Positions 7,822-20,513 of a DNA stretch of 64,000 bases are shown one piece after another. Position numbers and translations under genes: made by a program. Position 1 is the stretch's first letter; each line of letters opens with the position of its first letter. The notes under the pieces are model-generated. The model made no database searches. It was not told where the DNA came from and worked only from the letters and a program-made list of their open reading frames with translations. Source of the DNA: Mesorhizobium loti (lineage in GTDB: Bacteria; Pseudomonadota; Alphaproteobacteria; Rhizobiales; Rhizobiaceae); assembly GCF_001510895.1 (NCBI RefSeq), contig NZ_LPWA01000108.1, forward strand, positions 39,398-103,397, given 5' to 3'.

Positions 7822-10383
7822 TTAGCTGCGCGGCTTGAGGTTCTCCGGGTCGTAGAGCGGCTTGTAGCCGACGCCTGCCACCTCGACCGGATAGGTCTCG
7901 CCGAAATATTCCACGTTGAGCTTGCGACCCTCCTGCGCATAGGCCCAAGGCAGATAGGCGAGCGCGATGTTCTTGCCGATCGTCGGACCGTAGGCGACCG
8001 AGGTGGTGAAGGAGCGGCGGCCGAGTTCATCGACCAGCGTCTCGCCGGTTGCCGGATCAAGCACGGGCATGGTGCCGACCGGATAGCGGGCGACGCCCTT
8101 GGAATCGGTGTTCTCGGTCATCACCAGCGTGCAGAGCATCGCCGGCTGGTGCTCGCGGGCCCGGTACTCCAGGTGCTTGGCCTTACCGCAGAAATCGTTC
8201 TCCTTGACCTTCGGGCGGGCGAGATCGGCCTCGAGCAGATTATACTCGGTCAAGAGGTCGGCATTCTGCAGCCTCAGGCTCTTTTCCATGCGGCGCGTGT
8301 TGGCGTAGGTCTCGACGCCGAACGGCATGACGCCGGTGGAGCGCAGCGCGTCCCAGACCGCGAGCCCGTCCTCGTAGCGCATATGCAGTTCCCAGCCCTG
8401 CTCGCCGACATAGGAGATGCGGAAGGCGGTGACGTCCTTGCCGGCGATCTTGATCGGCTTGATCGCGGCAAAGGGGAAGTTTTCCGGCGTCAACCCGTTC
8501 GGATCCTCGACCACCTTCTGCAGGGTCGTGCGCGCGTTCGGCCCCCAGATGCCGACGGTGACGTATTTTTCGGTCACATCGGTGACGGTGGCGTCAAATC
8601 CTTTGTCCTGCGCGGTGCGCTGCATGTAGCGGAAATCGCGCGGACCGGCGTCGGCGCCATCGATCACCCGGCAGCGGTCGGCCATGCGGATCACCGTGAA
8701 GTCGGCACGCACCATGCCTTCCTCGTCGAGGAAGTGGGTGTAGATGCCTTTGCCGATATTGTTGTCGCCGCCGATCTTGGCCGCGCACAGCCACTCCAGC
8801 AGCACGACATGGTCGGGCCCTTCGACGTCATACATCGAGAAGTGCGACAGGTTGACGATGCCGCAATCCTCGCTCATCGCCAGATGCTCGGCATTGGAGA
8901 CGCGCCAGAAATGGCGATTGTCCCATTCGTTCTCGCGCACCGGCACGCGGTTGCCGTATTTTTCTAAGAGATGCTCGTTGGCGGCGTAGCCATGGGCGCG
9001 CTCCCAGCCGCCCAGCTCCATGAAGTAGCCGCCCAACTCCTTTTCACGCTCCCAGAAAGGCGAACGGCGGATATTGCGGCCCTTGGAGAAGGGCTCGCGC
9101 GGATGGACCGCCGGATTGTAGACCTTCATCGCCGTCTCGGTGCAGCGATCCCAGATGAACTCTTCCTTCGTCTGGTGCGGGTAGAAGCGCGAATAGTCGA
9201 TCGCATGATGGTCGATCGCAGTGCGGCCGTCGGTCATCCAGTCGGCAATGAGCTTGCCCATGCCCGGACCGTCCTTGACCCAGATCGCGACGGCGTACCA
9301 TAGGCCTCTCACCTTCTGGCTCTCGCCCATCGACGGGCCACCGTCGGTCGTCACCTGCAGCAGGCCGTTGAAGGAGTGGCCCTCATTGTAGCCAAGCTCG
9401 CCCAGGATCGGCGTCAGCTCCATGGCGCGCTCGAGCGGCGCCATGATCTGCTCCATGTCGAGATCGCGCTGCGAGGGCGACAGCCGCGCCTGGTCCTTCT
9501 CAAGCAGGTCGCGCGGGTGGCAGAGGCGCGGATTGGTTTCTTCGTAATAGCCCCACTCGATCTGGCCGCCTTCGGCGGTCTTCGGATCGCCCGTGTCGCG
9601 CATATAGGCCGAATTGCCCTGGTCGCGCAGCAGCGGCCAGCCGATCTCCTTGCCGGTGCCTGCGAACTCGTTGTAGGGGCCGAAGAAGGTCAGCGGATGA
9701 TCGATCGGCATGACCGGCAGGTCCTCGCCGACCAATGCCGCGGTGAGCCGGCCCCAGATGCCGGTGCAGACCACGACATAGTCGGCCTCGATCGTGCCGC
9801 GTTCCGTCACCACGCCCTTGATGCGGCGGTTCTCGACGATCAGCTCCTTGGCCGACGTGTTGGCGAAGGCCTGGAGCTTGCCGGAGGCGACGCCCTGGTC
9901 GACCAGCTTGCCGGCCACCGTCTGTGAGCGCGGGATGACGAGGCCCGCGTCGGGGTCCCACAGGCCGCCCTGCACCAGATGCTCCTCGATCAGCGGGAAT
10001 TTTTGCTTGATCTCGGCCGGCTCGATCAGGCGCGCGCGGGTTCCGAACGCCTTGGCCGAAGCGACCTTGCGCTTGATCTCGTCCATGCGGCCATCGTCGC
10101 CGACGCGCGCGACCTCGAGGCCGCCGACGCGGGCGTAGTGGCCCATCTTCTCGTAGAAATCGATGGAGTAGAGCGTCGTCCAGCAGGACAGAAAATCGTG
10201 GCTGGTCGTGTAGCAGAAATCCGAAGCATGCGCCGTCGAGCCGATATCGGTCGGGATGCCCGACTTGTCGATGCCGACGATATCGTTCCAGCCGCGCTCG
10301 ATCAGGTGATGGGCGACTGACGCGCCTACGATACCGCCCAGGCCGACGATGACGACCTTCGCCTTTTTCGGAAACTCTGCCAT
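7822..10383 (-). CDS. FAD-dependent dehydrogenase with GcvT domain (dimethylglycine/sarcosine dehydrogenase family), paralog 1
   Basis: The 853-residue protein follows the DMGDH/SarDH architecture: an N-terminal DAO FAD domain (KVVIVGLGGIVGASVAHHL, about 12-30), an FAO_M linker, a GcvT aminomethyl-folate domain from about 470 and GcvT_C at the end. Such enzymes oxidatively demethylate N-methyl amines and pass the C1 unit to tetrahydrofolate. The His of GSTAHASD corresponds to the covalent FAD-binding His of DMGDH, although the surrounding WHAAG is replaced. It is the most divergent of the three paralogs here. The start at 10383 has GGAG upstream; the TTG at 10398 is less likely. The substrate is not fixed by sequence. 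Confidence 0.85.
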   Translation of the reverse strand: MAEFPKKAKVVIVGLGGIVGASVAHHLIERGWNDIVGIDKSGIPTDIGSTAHASDFCYTTSHDFLSCWTTLYSIDFYEKMGHYARVGGLEVARVGDDGRMDEIKRKVASAKAFGTRARLIEPAEIKQKFPLIEEHLVQGGLWDPDAGLVIPRSQTVAGKLVDQGVASGKLQAFANTSAKELIVENRRIKGVVTERGTIEADYVVVCTGIWGRLTAALVGEDLPVMPIDHPLTFFGPYNEFAGTGKEIGWPLLRDQGNSAYMRDTGDPKTAEGGQIEWGYYEETNPRLCHPRDLLEKDQARLSPSQRDLDMEQIMAPLERAMELTPILGELGYNEGHSFNGLLQVTTDGGPSMGESQKVRGLWYAVAIWVKDGPGMGKLIADWMTDGRTAIDHHAIDYSRFYPHQTKEEFIWDRCTETAMKVYNPAVHPREPFSKGRNIRRSPFWEREKELGGYFMELGGWERAHGYAANEHLLEKYGNRVPVRENEWDNRHFWRVSNAEHLAMSEDCGIVNLSHFSMYDVEGPDHVVLLEWLCAAKIGGDNNIGKGIYTHFLDEEGMVRADFTVIRMADRCRVIDGADAGPRDFRYMQRTAQDKGFDATVTDVTEKYVTVGIWGPNARTTLQKVVEDPNGLTPENFPFAAIKPIKIAGKDVTAFRISYVGEQGWELHMRYEDGLAVWDALRSTGVMPFGVETYANTRRMEKSLRLQNADLLTEYNLLEADLARPKVKENDFCGKAKHLEYRAREHQPAMLCTLVMTENTDSKGVARYPVGTMPVLDPATGETLVDELGRRSFTTSVAYGPTIGKNIALAYLPWAYAQEGRKLNVEYFGETYPVEVAGVGYKPLYDPENLKPRS

Positions 10384-10538
10384 GGCCCGCGACTCCAAAG
10401 TGAAAAAGCGGGCGGACTATAGGGCCGAGCGGTGGGGGGATTGAAGCCTGTTTGCGACATTGCGAAAGAGCCGAGCGACCCTGACGAACGAACGCGCTTC
10501 CCCAGACGCTCCCAGTCAGGATTCTTTGTGGGCCGGAG

Positions 10539-11317
10539 TTAGGCGGAAGCTCCATGAACTTCTCGAAGACACGCTGCTTGGCCCCGCGCACACTCTCCTC
10601 AAGCGACTTCGCCTTGGCCAGATGCGCGGCGATCGCGCTGGCCAAAATGCAGCCGGTTCCGCGCATCGATCCGGCAAGCCGGGGCATGTCGAAGCGGACA
10701 GGTTCCCGGTCGAGACTCAACAGAATGTCTATCGATCTTGCCCCCACCGCGTGACCGCCCTTGATGAGCAGCGCCCGCGGCCCGGCTGCAAGCAGTCGGC
10801 ATCCCTGTCGCAGCACCTCGTCGTCATCCACGGCCAATCCTGAGCCGGTCAGCACCGCCAGTTCGATAAGATTCGGCGTAACCAGACGGCAAAGCGGCAT
10901 GAGATCACGCTTCATGACCTCGACGGCATCCGGTTCCACCAGCGGCCTGCCTGACGAGGAAGCCAGCACCGGATCGAGGACTGCCGGTACCCGCGGATTT
11001 TCGCCAAGCACGCCGGCAACGGCGGCAATGATTGAGGCGTTTGCGAGCATGCCGATCTTGATGGCCGCTACCTCGTTGGCCTGCAACGCCGCTCGCATCT
11101 GATCGGCAACCAGGCCTGGTTGCAGATGAAGGATGCCCTTCACGGCGCCATGCGTCTGCACCGTCACGGCGGTGACGGCAAGACAGGTCCGCAGGCCGAT
11201 TGAGGAGATCGTCTCGATATCGCGCGCAATCCCGGCGCCTCCGCTGGAATCCGATCCGCCGACGACAAGCACATGCGGGTCCGGGTTCAGCGCCATCGAT
11301 GCGTCTTTTCGATCCAT
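10539..11317 (-). CDS. thiD: Hydroxymethylpyrimidine kinase / HMP-phosphate kinase, end disturbed
   Basis: ThiD phosphorylates HMP and HMP-P for thiamine synthesis. VLVVGGSDSSGGAGIARD at the N-terminus and MRGTGCILASAIAAHLA (anion hole and catalytic Cys region) identify the family. The domain frame lacks a stop where ThiD should end and stays open to 9500 inside the next gene. A one-base deletion near 10540-10546 would explain this, because the adjacent frame has a TAA at 10539-10541 after ELPP. The start overlaps thiE: ATG 11317 or ATG 11296. It is the last gene of the thi operon. The kinase call is firm; the end is inferred. Confidence 0.85.
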
Positions 11318-11892
11318 TCTCTGGTGCGCCCTTCAGGATCGGCATGCAGCGTTATGTCCGTGACCACCGCCGCGCTGTCGGCGCCGGCTCCGAAAACGCC
11401 GTCGAGCCGCTCGGGGTTGAGGCCGCCGATAGCGACCAGCGGGAGAGGCGCGACCCGGTCCTTCCACGCACGGATCCGTTCCAGCCCCTGTGGCGCCCAT
11501 TTCATCTTCTTCAGGATGGTGGGATAGACAGGGCCGAGCGCAAAGTAGTGGGGCTCTGCCGCGACGGCCGTTTCCAGCTCGGCATCGTCATGCGTGCTCA
11601 GTCCAAGCCTGATGCCGGCCGCCCGTATCGCCGGAAGGTCGGCAATTTGCAGGTCTTCCTGGCCGAGGTGGATGAAGTCGCAGCCCTCCTCGATCGCCAG
11701 ACGCCAATGATCGTTGACGATGAGCTGGCAACGATTTCTGGCGCACATTGCTTTCGCCTTGCGGATTTCCGCGCGCAGTCCATCCTCGTCCATGTCCTTG
11801 ATGCGGAGCTGCACCAGCCTGACGCCGAGCGGCACCAGCCGCTCGATCCAGGCAGCGCTGTCGACGATCGGATAGAACGGATCGAGCTTCAT
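11287..11892 (-). CDS. thiE: Thiamine phosphate synthase
   Basis: The 201-residue ThiE joins HMP-PP and the thiazole phosphate to thiamine monophosphate. The TIM-barrel signatures [46 protein letters not shown] and [10 protein letters not shown] are all present in order. Its ATG (11892) overlaps the thiG stop as ATGA, and its end overlaps the thiD start, so the three are translationally coupled. Confidence 0.93.
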   Translation of the reverse strand: MKLDPFYPIVDSAAWIERLVPLGVRLVQLRIKDMDEDGLRAEIRKAKAMCARNRCQLIVNDHWRLAIEEGCDFIHLGQEDLQIADLPAIRAAGIRLGLSTHDDAELETAVAAEPHYFALGPVYPTILKKMKWAPQGLERIRAWKDRVAPLPLVAIGGLNPERLDGVFGAGADSAAVVTDITLHADPEGRTREWIEKTHRWR

Positions 11893-12661
11893 GAAAAAAC
11901 CGCCCTGCCGAATGTCGGCGTCGACGGCACGGCAACATCGCGCGGCTCGAGCAATCCCGCGCCGAAGGCTCGCGACCGGCATCGACCGCCTTGCTGAAAG
12001 CGCGCGCCATGCCGACCGGATCGGCCGCCTTGGCGACAGCGGTGTTCAGGAGCACGGCGTCAAAGCCGAGCTCCATGACGGTTGCCGCGTGCGATGGCCG
12101 TCCGAGCCCCGCATCCACAATCAGCGGAACGCCGGGGAAATGTCCGCGCATCGAGCGCAGCGCCATGATGTTGACCGGCCCGAGAGCCGATCCGATCGGC
12201 GCGCACCATGGCATCAGAACCTTGCAGCCCGCCTCAAGCAGCCGTTCGGCGACGACGAGGTCGTCCGTGGTATAGGGGAATACCGAAAAGCCATCTTCGC
12301 AGAGGATGCGCGCGGCATCGACCAGGCCGAACACGTCCGGCTGGAGCGTGTCATGGTTGCCGATCACTTCGAGCTTGATCCACGACGTGCCAAAAACCTC
12401 GCGCGCCATCTTCGCGGTCGTGACGGCTTCCTTCACGGAATGACAGCCGGCGGTGTTAGGCAAGATCCTCACGCCGAGCGAGTTGACCAGCGACCAGAAT
12501 TTTTCGCCGCTCCTGCCGCCAGCCATTTCACGGCGCAGCGAGACCGTCACCACCGAGGCGCCCGACGCCTTCGCAGCATCGGCGAGGATGGCCGGCGAAG
12601 GATATTGGGCTGTGCCTAGAAGCAGGCGTGAAGGAAGCGCCGTTCCGAAAAGATCGAACAT
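11889..12661 (-). CDS. thiG: Thiazole synthase, frameshifted near its end
   Basis: ThiG forms the thiazole phosphate from DXP, ThiS thiocarboxylate and dehydroglycine. [44 protein letters not shown] and [12 protein letters not shown] are family motifs. At about 11965-11971 one base is missing (expected GAGGCC, seen GAGCC). The true tail ([17 protein letters not shown]) then lies in the next frame and ends with a TGA overlapping the thiE ATG. The repaired length of 257 is normal. Without repair the frame runs on inside thiE. Confidence 0.9.
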
Positions 12662-12663
12662 AA

Positions 12664-12861
12664 CTAACCTCCCTGCATGGGCGAAAGGATTTCGATCCGG
12701 TCGCCGTCATTCAGCCGGAATTCCGACCGTTCGGCCGCGGGCACCACGTCGCCGTTCAGCGCGGTGGCGAGCCAGCCGCCCTCATAGTCGAGCTCCTTCA
12801 AAAGGGCGTCGAGCGTCGTAGCCTTGGCCTCAAGCGCTTCGCCGTTGACGATCAGCTTCAT
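12664..12861 (-). CDS. thiS: Sulfur carrier protein ThiS
   Basis: The 65-residue ubiquitin-like protein ends in Gly-Gly (ILSPMQGG), the site of adenylation and thiocarboxylation. It donates sulfur to ThiG, encoded 2 nt downstream. Its ATG lies inside the end of thiO (32-bp overlap). It may be encoded upstream of thiG for coupled expression. Confidence 0.92.
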   Translation of the reverse strand: MKLIVNGEALEAKATTLDALLKELDYEGGWLATALNGDVVPAAERSEFRLNDGDRIEILSPMQGG

Positions 12862-13837
12862 TGTCAGACTCCAGATCGGCAGATGAATTGAAGAGAAGGC
12901 TGGCGGCCTGATCGGCCACGGCCGGTGAAAGCAGGAAACCGTGCCGGTAGAGACCGTTGATCGTGATCGTGCCATCCTTCCGACGCTTCACGCGCGGCAG
13001 ATTGTCGGGATAGGCAGGACGCACGCCCACCCCTGTCTCGACGATTTCGGCCTCGCCGAACGCCGGATGGACCGCGTAGGCCGCATTGAGGAGTTCCATC
13101 AGCGAACGGGCGGTGATCGGTCCGTCGTGGTCGCTTTCGATCATGGTCGCGCCGACCATGAAGTGATGATCGGCCCGCGGCACGATATAGATCGGGTGGC
13201 GCGGATGGAGGAGACGCACTGGCCGGGCCAGCGAGACCTCGCACGTGTGGAGGAGCAGCATTTCACCGCGCACCCCGCGTAAATCGTCGTCGGTTCGCGC
13301 GATGCCCGTACAGTCGATCACCTGATCAAAGTCGGAAAGCGCAGCCTCGCCCGCCTCGAAAAGAAAGACGACGCCCATCGCCCGCAGTTCGCCGGCGAGG
13401 GCCTCGAGCGCCCGGCGGGGATCGAGGTGGGCTTCGCCGACAAAGAACAGGCCCTGGCGAAAGCGGCCGGCAAGGTCGGGTTCGAGGGCGGCAATCGCCT
13501 CCTCGTTGACGGACTCATAGGCACGCGTACGAGCCGCAAAGCGGGCAAGCTCGAAGGCGTCGCGCGCATGGGCGACGACGAGAGTGCCTGCCCTTGTCAC
13601 CAGCCCTGGCAGTGTCCTTTCCCACCAGTCGGCCGAGGTTTTGCCGAGGGTGACAACCGCCTCCTCCGCGCTTTCGCGTTCGCACCAAGGGGCGAGCATG
13701 CCGCCAGCCAGCCAGGAGGCATTGCCGCCGATCTGGCTCCGGATTTCGGCAACCGTGACGGACGCACCCCGCGCGGCCAATTCATGGGCGACGGTGAGAC
13801 CTGCCACACCGGCACCTTTGACAAGAATGCGGCGCAT
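12830..13837 (-). CDS. thiO: Glycine oxidase ThiO
   Basis: The 335-residue FAD-dependent DAO-family enzyme oxidises glycine to dehydroglycine for ThiG. RILVKGAGVAGLTVAHEL at the N-terminus is the FAD beta-alpha-beta fold. ASWLAGGMLAPWCE and GLYRHGFLLSPA are typical of ThiO. It starts 3 nt after the thiC stop. A glycine oxidase in the cluster implies aerobic synthesis of the thiazole. Confidence 0.92.
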   Translation of the reverse strand: MRRILVKGAGVAGLTVAHELAARGASVTVAEIRSQIGGNASWLAGGMLAPWCERESAEEAVVTLGKTSADWWERTLPGLVTRAGTLVVAHARDAFELARFAARTRAYESVNEEAIAALEPDLAGRFRQGLFFVGEAHLDPRRALEALAGELRAMGVVFLFEAGEAALSDFDQVIDCTGIARTDDDLRGVRGEMLLLHTCEVSLARPVRLLHPRHPIYIVPRADHHFMVGATMIESDHDGPITARSLMELLNAAYAVHPAFGEAEIVETGVGVRPAYPDNLPRVKRRKDGTITINGLYRHGFLLSPAVADQAASLLFNSSADLESDNEADRQRRSA

Positions 13838-13840
13838 GGC

Positions 13841-15715
<1,875 letters not shown>

Positions 15716-15817
15716 TCATCTGCATTGGAGACCCAGTTCCGTGCCGGAAGGATGTAGGACGCTTTGGTGTGCCTGCTCGACACAGGTCTTCGGGCATGGA
15801 GTCCCGCAAAGCGCTTG

Positions 15818-15912
15818 CACCGTCCCTACGCCAGTATGAACTGGATCAGGTTCAACGGGTCACTGCGCCGCGAAAGCCAGCAGTATCTCAGCCCCTTGCC
15901 GGGACTCCCCTG
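15818..15912 (-). ncRNA. TPP riboswitch (THI box)
   Basis: Read on the minus strand, the segment has the conserved THI-box blocks GGGGCTGAGA and ACCCGTTGAACCTGATC. CAGTTCATACTGGCGTAGGG follows, in the expected order and spacing. It lies about 120 nt before the thiC start, in the usual place for thiC repression by TPP. The 15701-15817 segment would hold the expression platform. Confidence 0.95.
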
Positions 15913-15924
15913 GTGAATGGCTCA

Positions 15925-15953
15925 AGTTGAACGGCCCTTGACCGTTTTGTCAA
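15925..15953 (-). promoter_or_regulatory. Promoter of the thiC operon
   Basis: On the minus strand TTGACA (15953-15948) and TCAACT (15930-15925) are separated by exactly 17 nt. The predicted start of transcription falls just upstream of the THI box. The -35 region is good; the -10 is a weak match. Confidence 0.6.
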
Positions 15954-16018
15954 GCGCACCAACGCCGGGCGGGGCACCGAGCCGATACCGGCCGTGGAGC
16001 TTAAGCACACGGCGAAAG

Positions 16019-16774
16019 TCAGGCGAAGGCCCAGATGTCCTCGGCCTGGAAGCCGACCTGGTAGCCGGCGCTTTTCAGCTTGACGACGACCTGGCCGATC
16101 TCGGCGGCCGGCAACGCGCCGACCTCGATCTTGATCATGCCGGGACGGTAGCGCTCGAGGTCGAGCTGGTCGAACACCATCCAGTCGGCGCCTTCGCAGT
16201 CGACTAGGAAAGCGTCGATATAGCGGATACCGTTGCGGTCGAGCAGCGTCTGCAAAGTCTCCGACGGCACCTCGATGTCCCTCAGGTGCGGCGCGAACTT
16301 GTTGAAATTGGCGTCCGCTTCGCCCCAGGCATTCTTGCCCGACATCAGATTGGTGTCGGTGACCGACGAGCAGCCGATGAACTCTATCGGCAGCGTGCCG
16401 GCCTCCAGTGCTGCGGCGTCGAATGTATGGACTGTAATGGTACCTTTCGTCCTGGTCACCGCCACCGGCTCGATGACGAAGCGCTCTTTGTCCGGATAAT
16501 TGGCGCGCAGCCGCTTCTGATTGTAGGGGATCGGCTCGACCAGCATCGCGCGGGCGCGCGGAATGCGGTGCAGCCAGGGCGTCACGTCGTCGAACAAAGC
16601 GCCGTCGCAGGCGCCGACATTGACCATCTGGAACGGCCGCTCGCTGCCGAACCGCGCCTTCAACGCCGCCTTGGCGAGAAACTTCGTGCCACGCAGCGCG
16701 GGCCCGCGATCGAGCAGGCCGACAGGCAGGCCGAGCGACAGGAGAACGCGCGCGAGGCTGGAAACCGAGTTCAT
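16019..16774 (-). CDS. FkbM-family methyltransferase
   Basis: The 251-residue SAM methyltransferase has MVNVGACDGALFDDV near residue 45 (SAM-binding loop), LVEPIPYNQKRL (acidic residue for ribose) and DAFLVDCEGADWMVFDQLD (FkbM signature). Family members O-methylate sugars and other small groups. Its ATG overlaps the stop of the membrane protein gene as ATGA, so it ends the same operon and may methylate the product assembled there. Confidence 0.85.
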   Translation of the reverse strand: MNSVSSLARVLLSLGLPVGLLDRGPALRGTKFLAKAALKARFGSERPFQMVNVGACDGALFDDVTPWLHRIPRARAMLVEPIPYNQKRLRANYPDKERFVIEPVAVTRTKGTITVHTFDAAALEAGTLPIEFIGCSSVTDTNLMSGKNAWGEADANFNKFAPHLRDIEVPSETLQTLLDRNGIRYIDAFLVDCEGADWMVFDQLDLERYRPGMIKIEVGALPAAEIGQVVVKLKSAGYQVGFQAEDIWAFA

Positions 16775-18000
16775 CACTTGTCTCCGGAAATGACCTGTAG
16801 CGCGGCTCGGCCCCTGCCCGCCGATGCCCACAGCGCCATCAGCGGCGCGGCCAGCACCAGGAAGGGCGGCAGAAGATTGGGGAAATAGATGCGGGTATCG
16901 TGGATCGGGAAGACGGTGAACTTCGCCAGCACGCCGAGCACGAGCGCTGCAAGCAGGATGCCGGCGCGGCGGTCGAGCCGGAAGCCGGCGCGGTCGAGCC
17001 CATACCAGCCGGCTAAAGCCAGCACCGACACGCCGACCCAGCTGTTGACGTTGATGGCGCGCACCACCGAGGCGGCAAAGGCCTTGAGATAGGCCGCCAC
17101 TGAGAACGGCGGCTCGAAGCCGTCCATGTTGTAGTGCTGCTCGATGCTGGAGAACCACAGATGCGGCCACCAGCCTGGATGCTGGGCCCAATGCGAAATG
17201 GCGAAATAGGCGACGAACGACGCGGCGAAGCCGGCGAGCGCGCCCCATGCCTTCTGGCGGAATGCGACAAGCAGCACGACGAAGATGGCGAGGAAGACGA
17301 TGTTGTCCGGCCGCGCCATGAAGGCGAGGAAAAGCAGGATCGCCGTCGCTATCTCGCGTTTGCGGACATAGGCAAACAGCCCGCCGAGGAACAACGCGGA
17401 GCACAACAGATCCGGCGTCGAGGCCCGCGCGGCATCGCCGAACTCGGCCATGATCAGGACGGCGCCGGCGACCGGCGCCAGCGCCACCGCGCCTTCCGAG
17501 CGCAGCCAAAGCAAAGTGATGGCGCCGAACAACAACACCGAGAAGACCTGCACCAAGCGCATCGCGTCGACCGGCGAGACGACCCGGCTGAGGTTGGACA
17601 GGATTTCGGCATAGAGGAACTTGATCCGGTACATGCCGAGCAGCGAATGGAAGTCGGCGGCATTCTCCGTCATGTGGCTGCGGAAGCCGCCGCCATCGTC
17701 GGTCAGCGTCTTGTAGTCGCCGGCCGACACGCCTTCCTTGACCGTGCTGTAAGCATAGTCATGCAGCGCTTGCGGGTCGGGATAAGTGCCTTCTTCAGCG
17801 ATCGCCAGATAAGGCAGCATGTCCCAGTTGGCGTCGGGCATGAACCAGGCCGTAAAAGCGGTGAGCAGGACATAGAGCGAGAAGGTGACCACGCCGATCG
17901 ACGCTGCCCATTTCGCATAAACCCCCTCGCCCCAGGCAAGACCGGCGCCGGTCAGCCGGTCGAGCGGATTGGCGGGAGCGACTGGCGGCCTGGTCAGCAT
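16774..18000 (-). CDS. Polytopic membrane protein, possible GT-C glycosyltransferase
   Basis: The 408-residue protein has about nine hydrophobic segments (first at about 32-55, then a large loop to about 140). The loop contains DANWDMLPYLA and acidic residues soon after the first helix, reminiscent of the first extracytoplasmic loop of GT-C glycosyltransferases that use polyprenyl-phosphate sugars. I cannot assign a family with certainty. It sits within the cluster with UbiA and DprE1-like proteins, which makes a transferase role attractive. Confidence 0.6.
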   Translation of the reverse strand: MLTRPPVAPANPLDRLTGAGLAWGEGVYAKWAASIGVVTFSLYVLLTAFTAWFMPDANWDMLPYLAIAEEGTYPDPQALHDYAYSTVKEGVSAGDYKTLTDDGGGFRSHMTENAADFHSLLGMYRIKFLYAEILSNLSRVVSPVDAMRLVQVFSVLLFGAITLLWLRSEGAVALAPVAGAVLIMAEFGDAARASTPDLLCSALFLGGLFAYVRKREIATAILLFLAFMARPDNIVFLAIFVVLLVAFRQKAWGALAGFAASFVAYFAISHWAQHPGWWPHLWFSSIEQHYNMDGFEPPFSVAAYLKAFAASVVRAINVNSWVGVSVLALAGWYGLDRAGFRLDRRAGILLAALVLGVLAKFTVFPIHDTRIYFPNLLPPFLVLAAPLMALWASAGRGRAALQVISGDK

Positions 18001-18008
18001 CGTCTGTC

Positions 18009-19478
<1,470 letters not shown>

Positions 19479-19505
19479 CTCGAAAAATCTCCCCCTTCGC
19501 CGCCC

Positions 19506-20513
19506 TTATTCGGCGGGCACATGTTCGGTCGCGACGGCGTGGCCGTCCTTCTTGGCGCGGTATTCGCTGTAGGCGGCGATCAGCATGTCCTCGTCGCGGT
19601 ATTGCGGCATCCAGCCGAGCTGACGCTCGGCCTTGGACACGTCGAGCACGCACTCTTCGTCGGCGATCAGATACTGCTCCGGATCCATGATCGGCATGTT
19701 CATGAGGTCGAGCAGGTCGAGCGTTCGCTTGACCACCCAGCCCGGCGTCGGCAGCAGGATCGATTTCGAGCCGGCATGGCGGATCAAGTCGCCGAGCAGT
19801 TTTTTGACCGGTGGCGGATTGAGCGAGCCGAGATTATAGGCCTCGTTCGGCACGCCGGCCTTCCAGGCCGCGCGGGCGGCTTCCGCGCAATCGAACACCG
19901 AGATGAACTGGTATGGATTCCTGCCCGAGCCGATCATCGGCACCGGCAAATTCCAGTCGATCAGCTTGAAGAGTTTTTCCAGGATGCCGAGGCGCCCGGG
20001 GCCGATGATCAGGCGCGGCCGGAACAACGAGATCGACATGCCGCGCTTGCGCCATTCGGCGGCGAGCTCCTCGGTCCTGAGCTTCGACAAGCCATATTCG
20101 CCGAGCGGCGCGACGGGATGATCCTCGGTCATCGGCAACACCACGGTGTGGCCGTAGATCATGTCGGTCGTGTAGTGGACCAGCTTCGAGGCGCCGGCCT
20201 TGTCCATCGCCCGGATGATGTGCTCGGTACCGTGGAAATTCACCGGGAAGAAGAAGTCGTGCCGGTTGGCGCGGACCTGGATCGGCGATAGCATCTTGGC
20301 CGACAAATTGTAGACCATGTCGTCGGCCCTGAGCGCGACCGCCGCGACCGAAGCCGGATCGGTGACGTCGCAAGTGATGAAGCGCACCGAACGATAATGC
20401 GGCAGGTCGCTCTTGACGATGTCGGCGACGACGACGTTCTCACCGTCGGCGGCCAGCTTGGGCGCAAGATGACGGCCGACGAAGCCGTCGCCGCCGAAAA
20501 TCACATGTCTCAT
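19506..20513 (-). CDS. Extended SDR, NAD-dependent epimerase/dehydratase family
   Basis: The 335-residue protein opens with VIFGGDGFVGRHLA (NAD-binding GxxGxxG) and DVTDPASV. The active-site Tyr-x3-Lys is seen in YGLSK, with Thr in HYTTDMIYG upstream. GPGRLGILEKL and GSGRNPYQFISVFDCA are substrate-side motifs of sugar-nucleotide epimerases. Its start overlaps the end of the small carrier gene by ATGA. In this context it could reduce the 2-keto product of the DprE1-like oxidase, the job done by DprE2 in mycobacteria. That is inference. Confidence 0.85.
   Translation of the reverse strand: MRHVIFGGDGFVGRHLAPKLAADGENVVVADIVKSDLPHYRSVRFITCDVTDPASVAAVALRADDMVYNLSAKMLSPIQVRANRHDFFFPVNFHGTEHIIRAMDKAGASKLVHYTTDMIYGHTVVLPMTEDHPVAPLGEYGLSKLRTEELAAEWRKRGMSISLFRPRLIIGPGRLGILEKLFKLIDWNLPVPMIGSGRNPYQFISVFDCAEAARAAWKAGVPNEAYNLGSLNPPPVKKLLGDLIRHAGSKSILLPTPGWVVKRTLDLLDLMNMPIMDPEQYLIADEECVLDVSKAERQLGWMPQYRDEDMLIAAYSEYRAKKDGHAVATEHVPAE

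Noticed and set aside
11588..12661. A ThiG-ThiE-region fusion of 357 residues
   Set aside because: The second half is thiE read in the wrong frame. The true ThiG tail is found one frame away and ends exactly at the thiE start.
12830..12864. A thiO frameshift near its end
   Set aside because: An alternative frame stops just before thiS, but the present frame gives a normal ThiO length and gene overlaps are usual in this operon.
16019..17509. A 496-residue start for the FkbM methyltransferase
   Set aside because: The extra N-terminus is the membrane protein gene read out of frame. The ATG at 16774 overlaps that gene's stop in the usual operon way.
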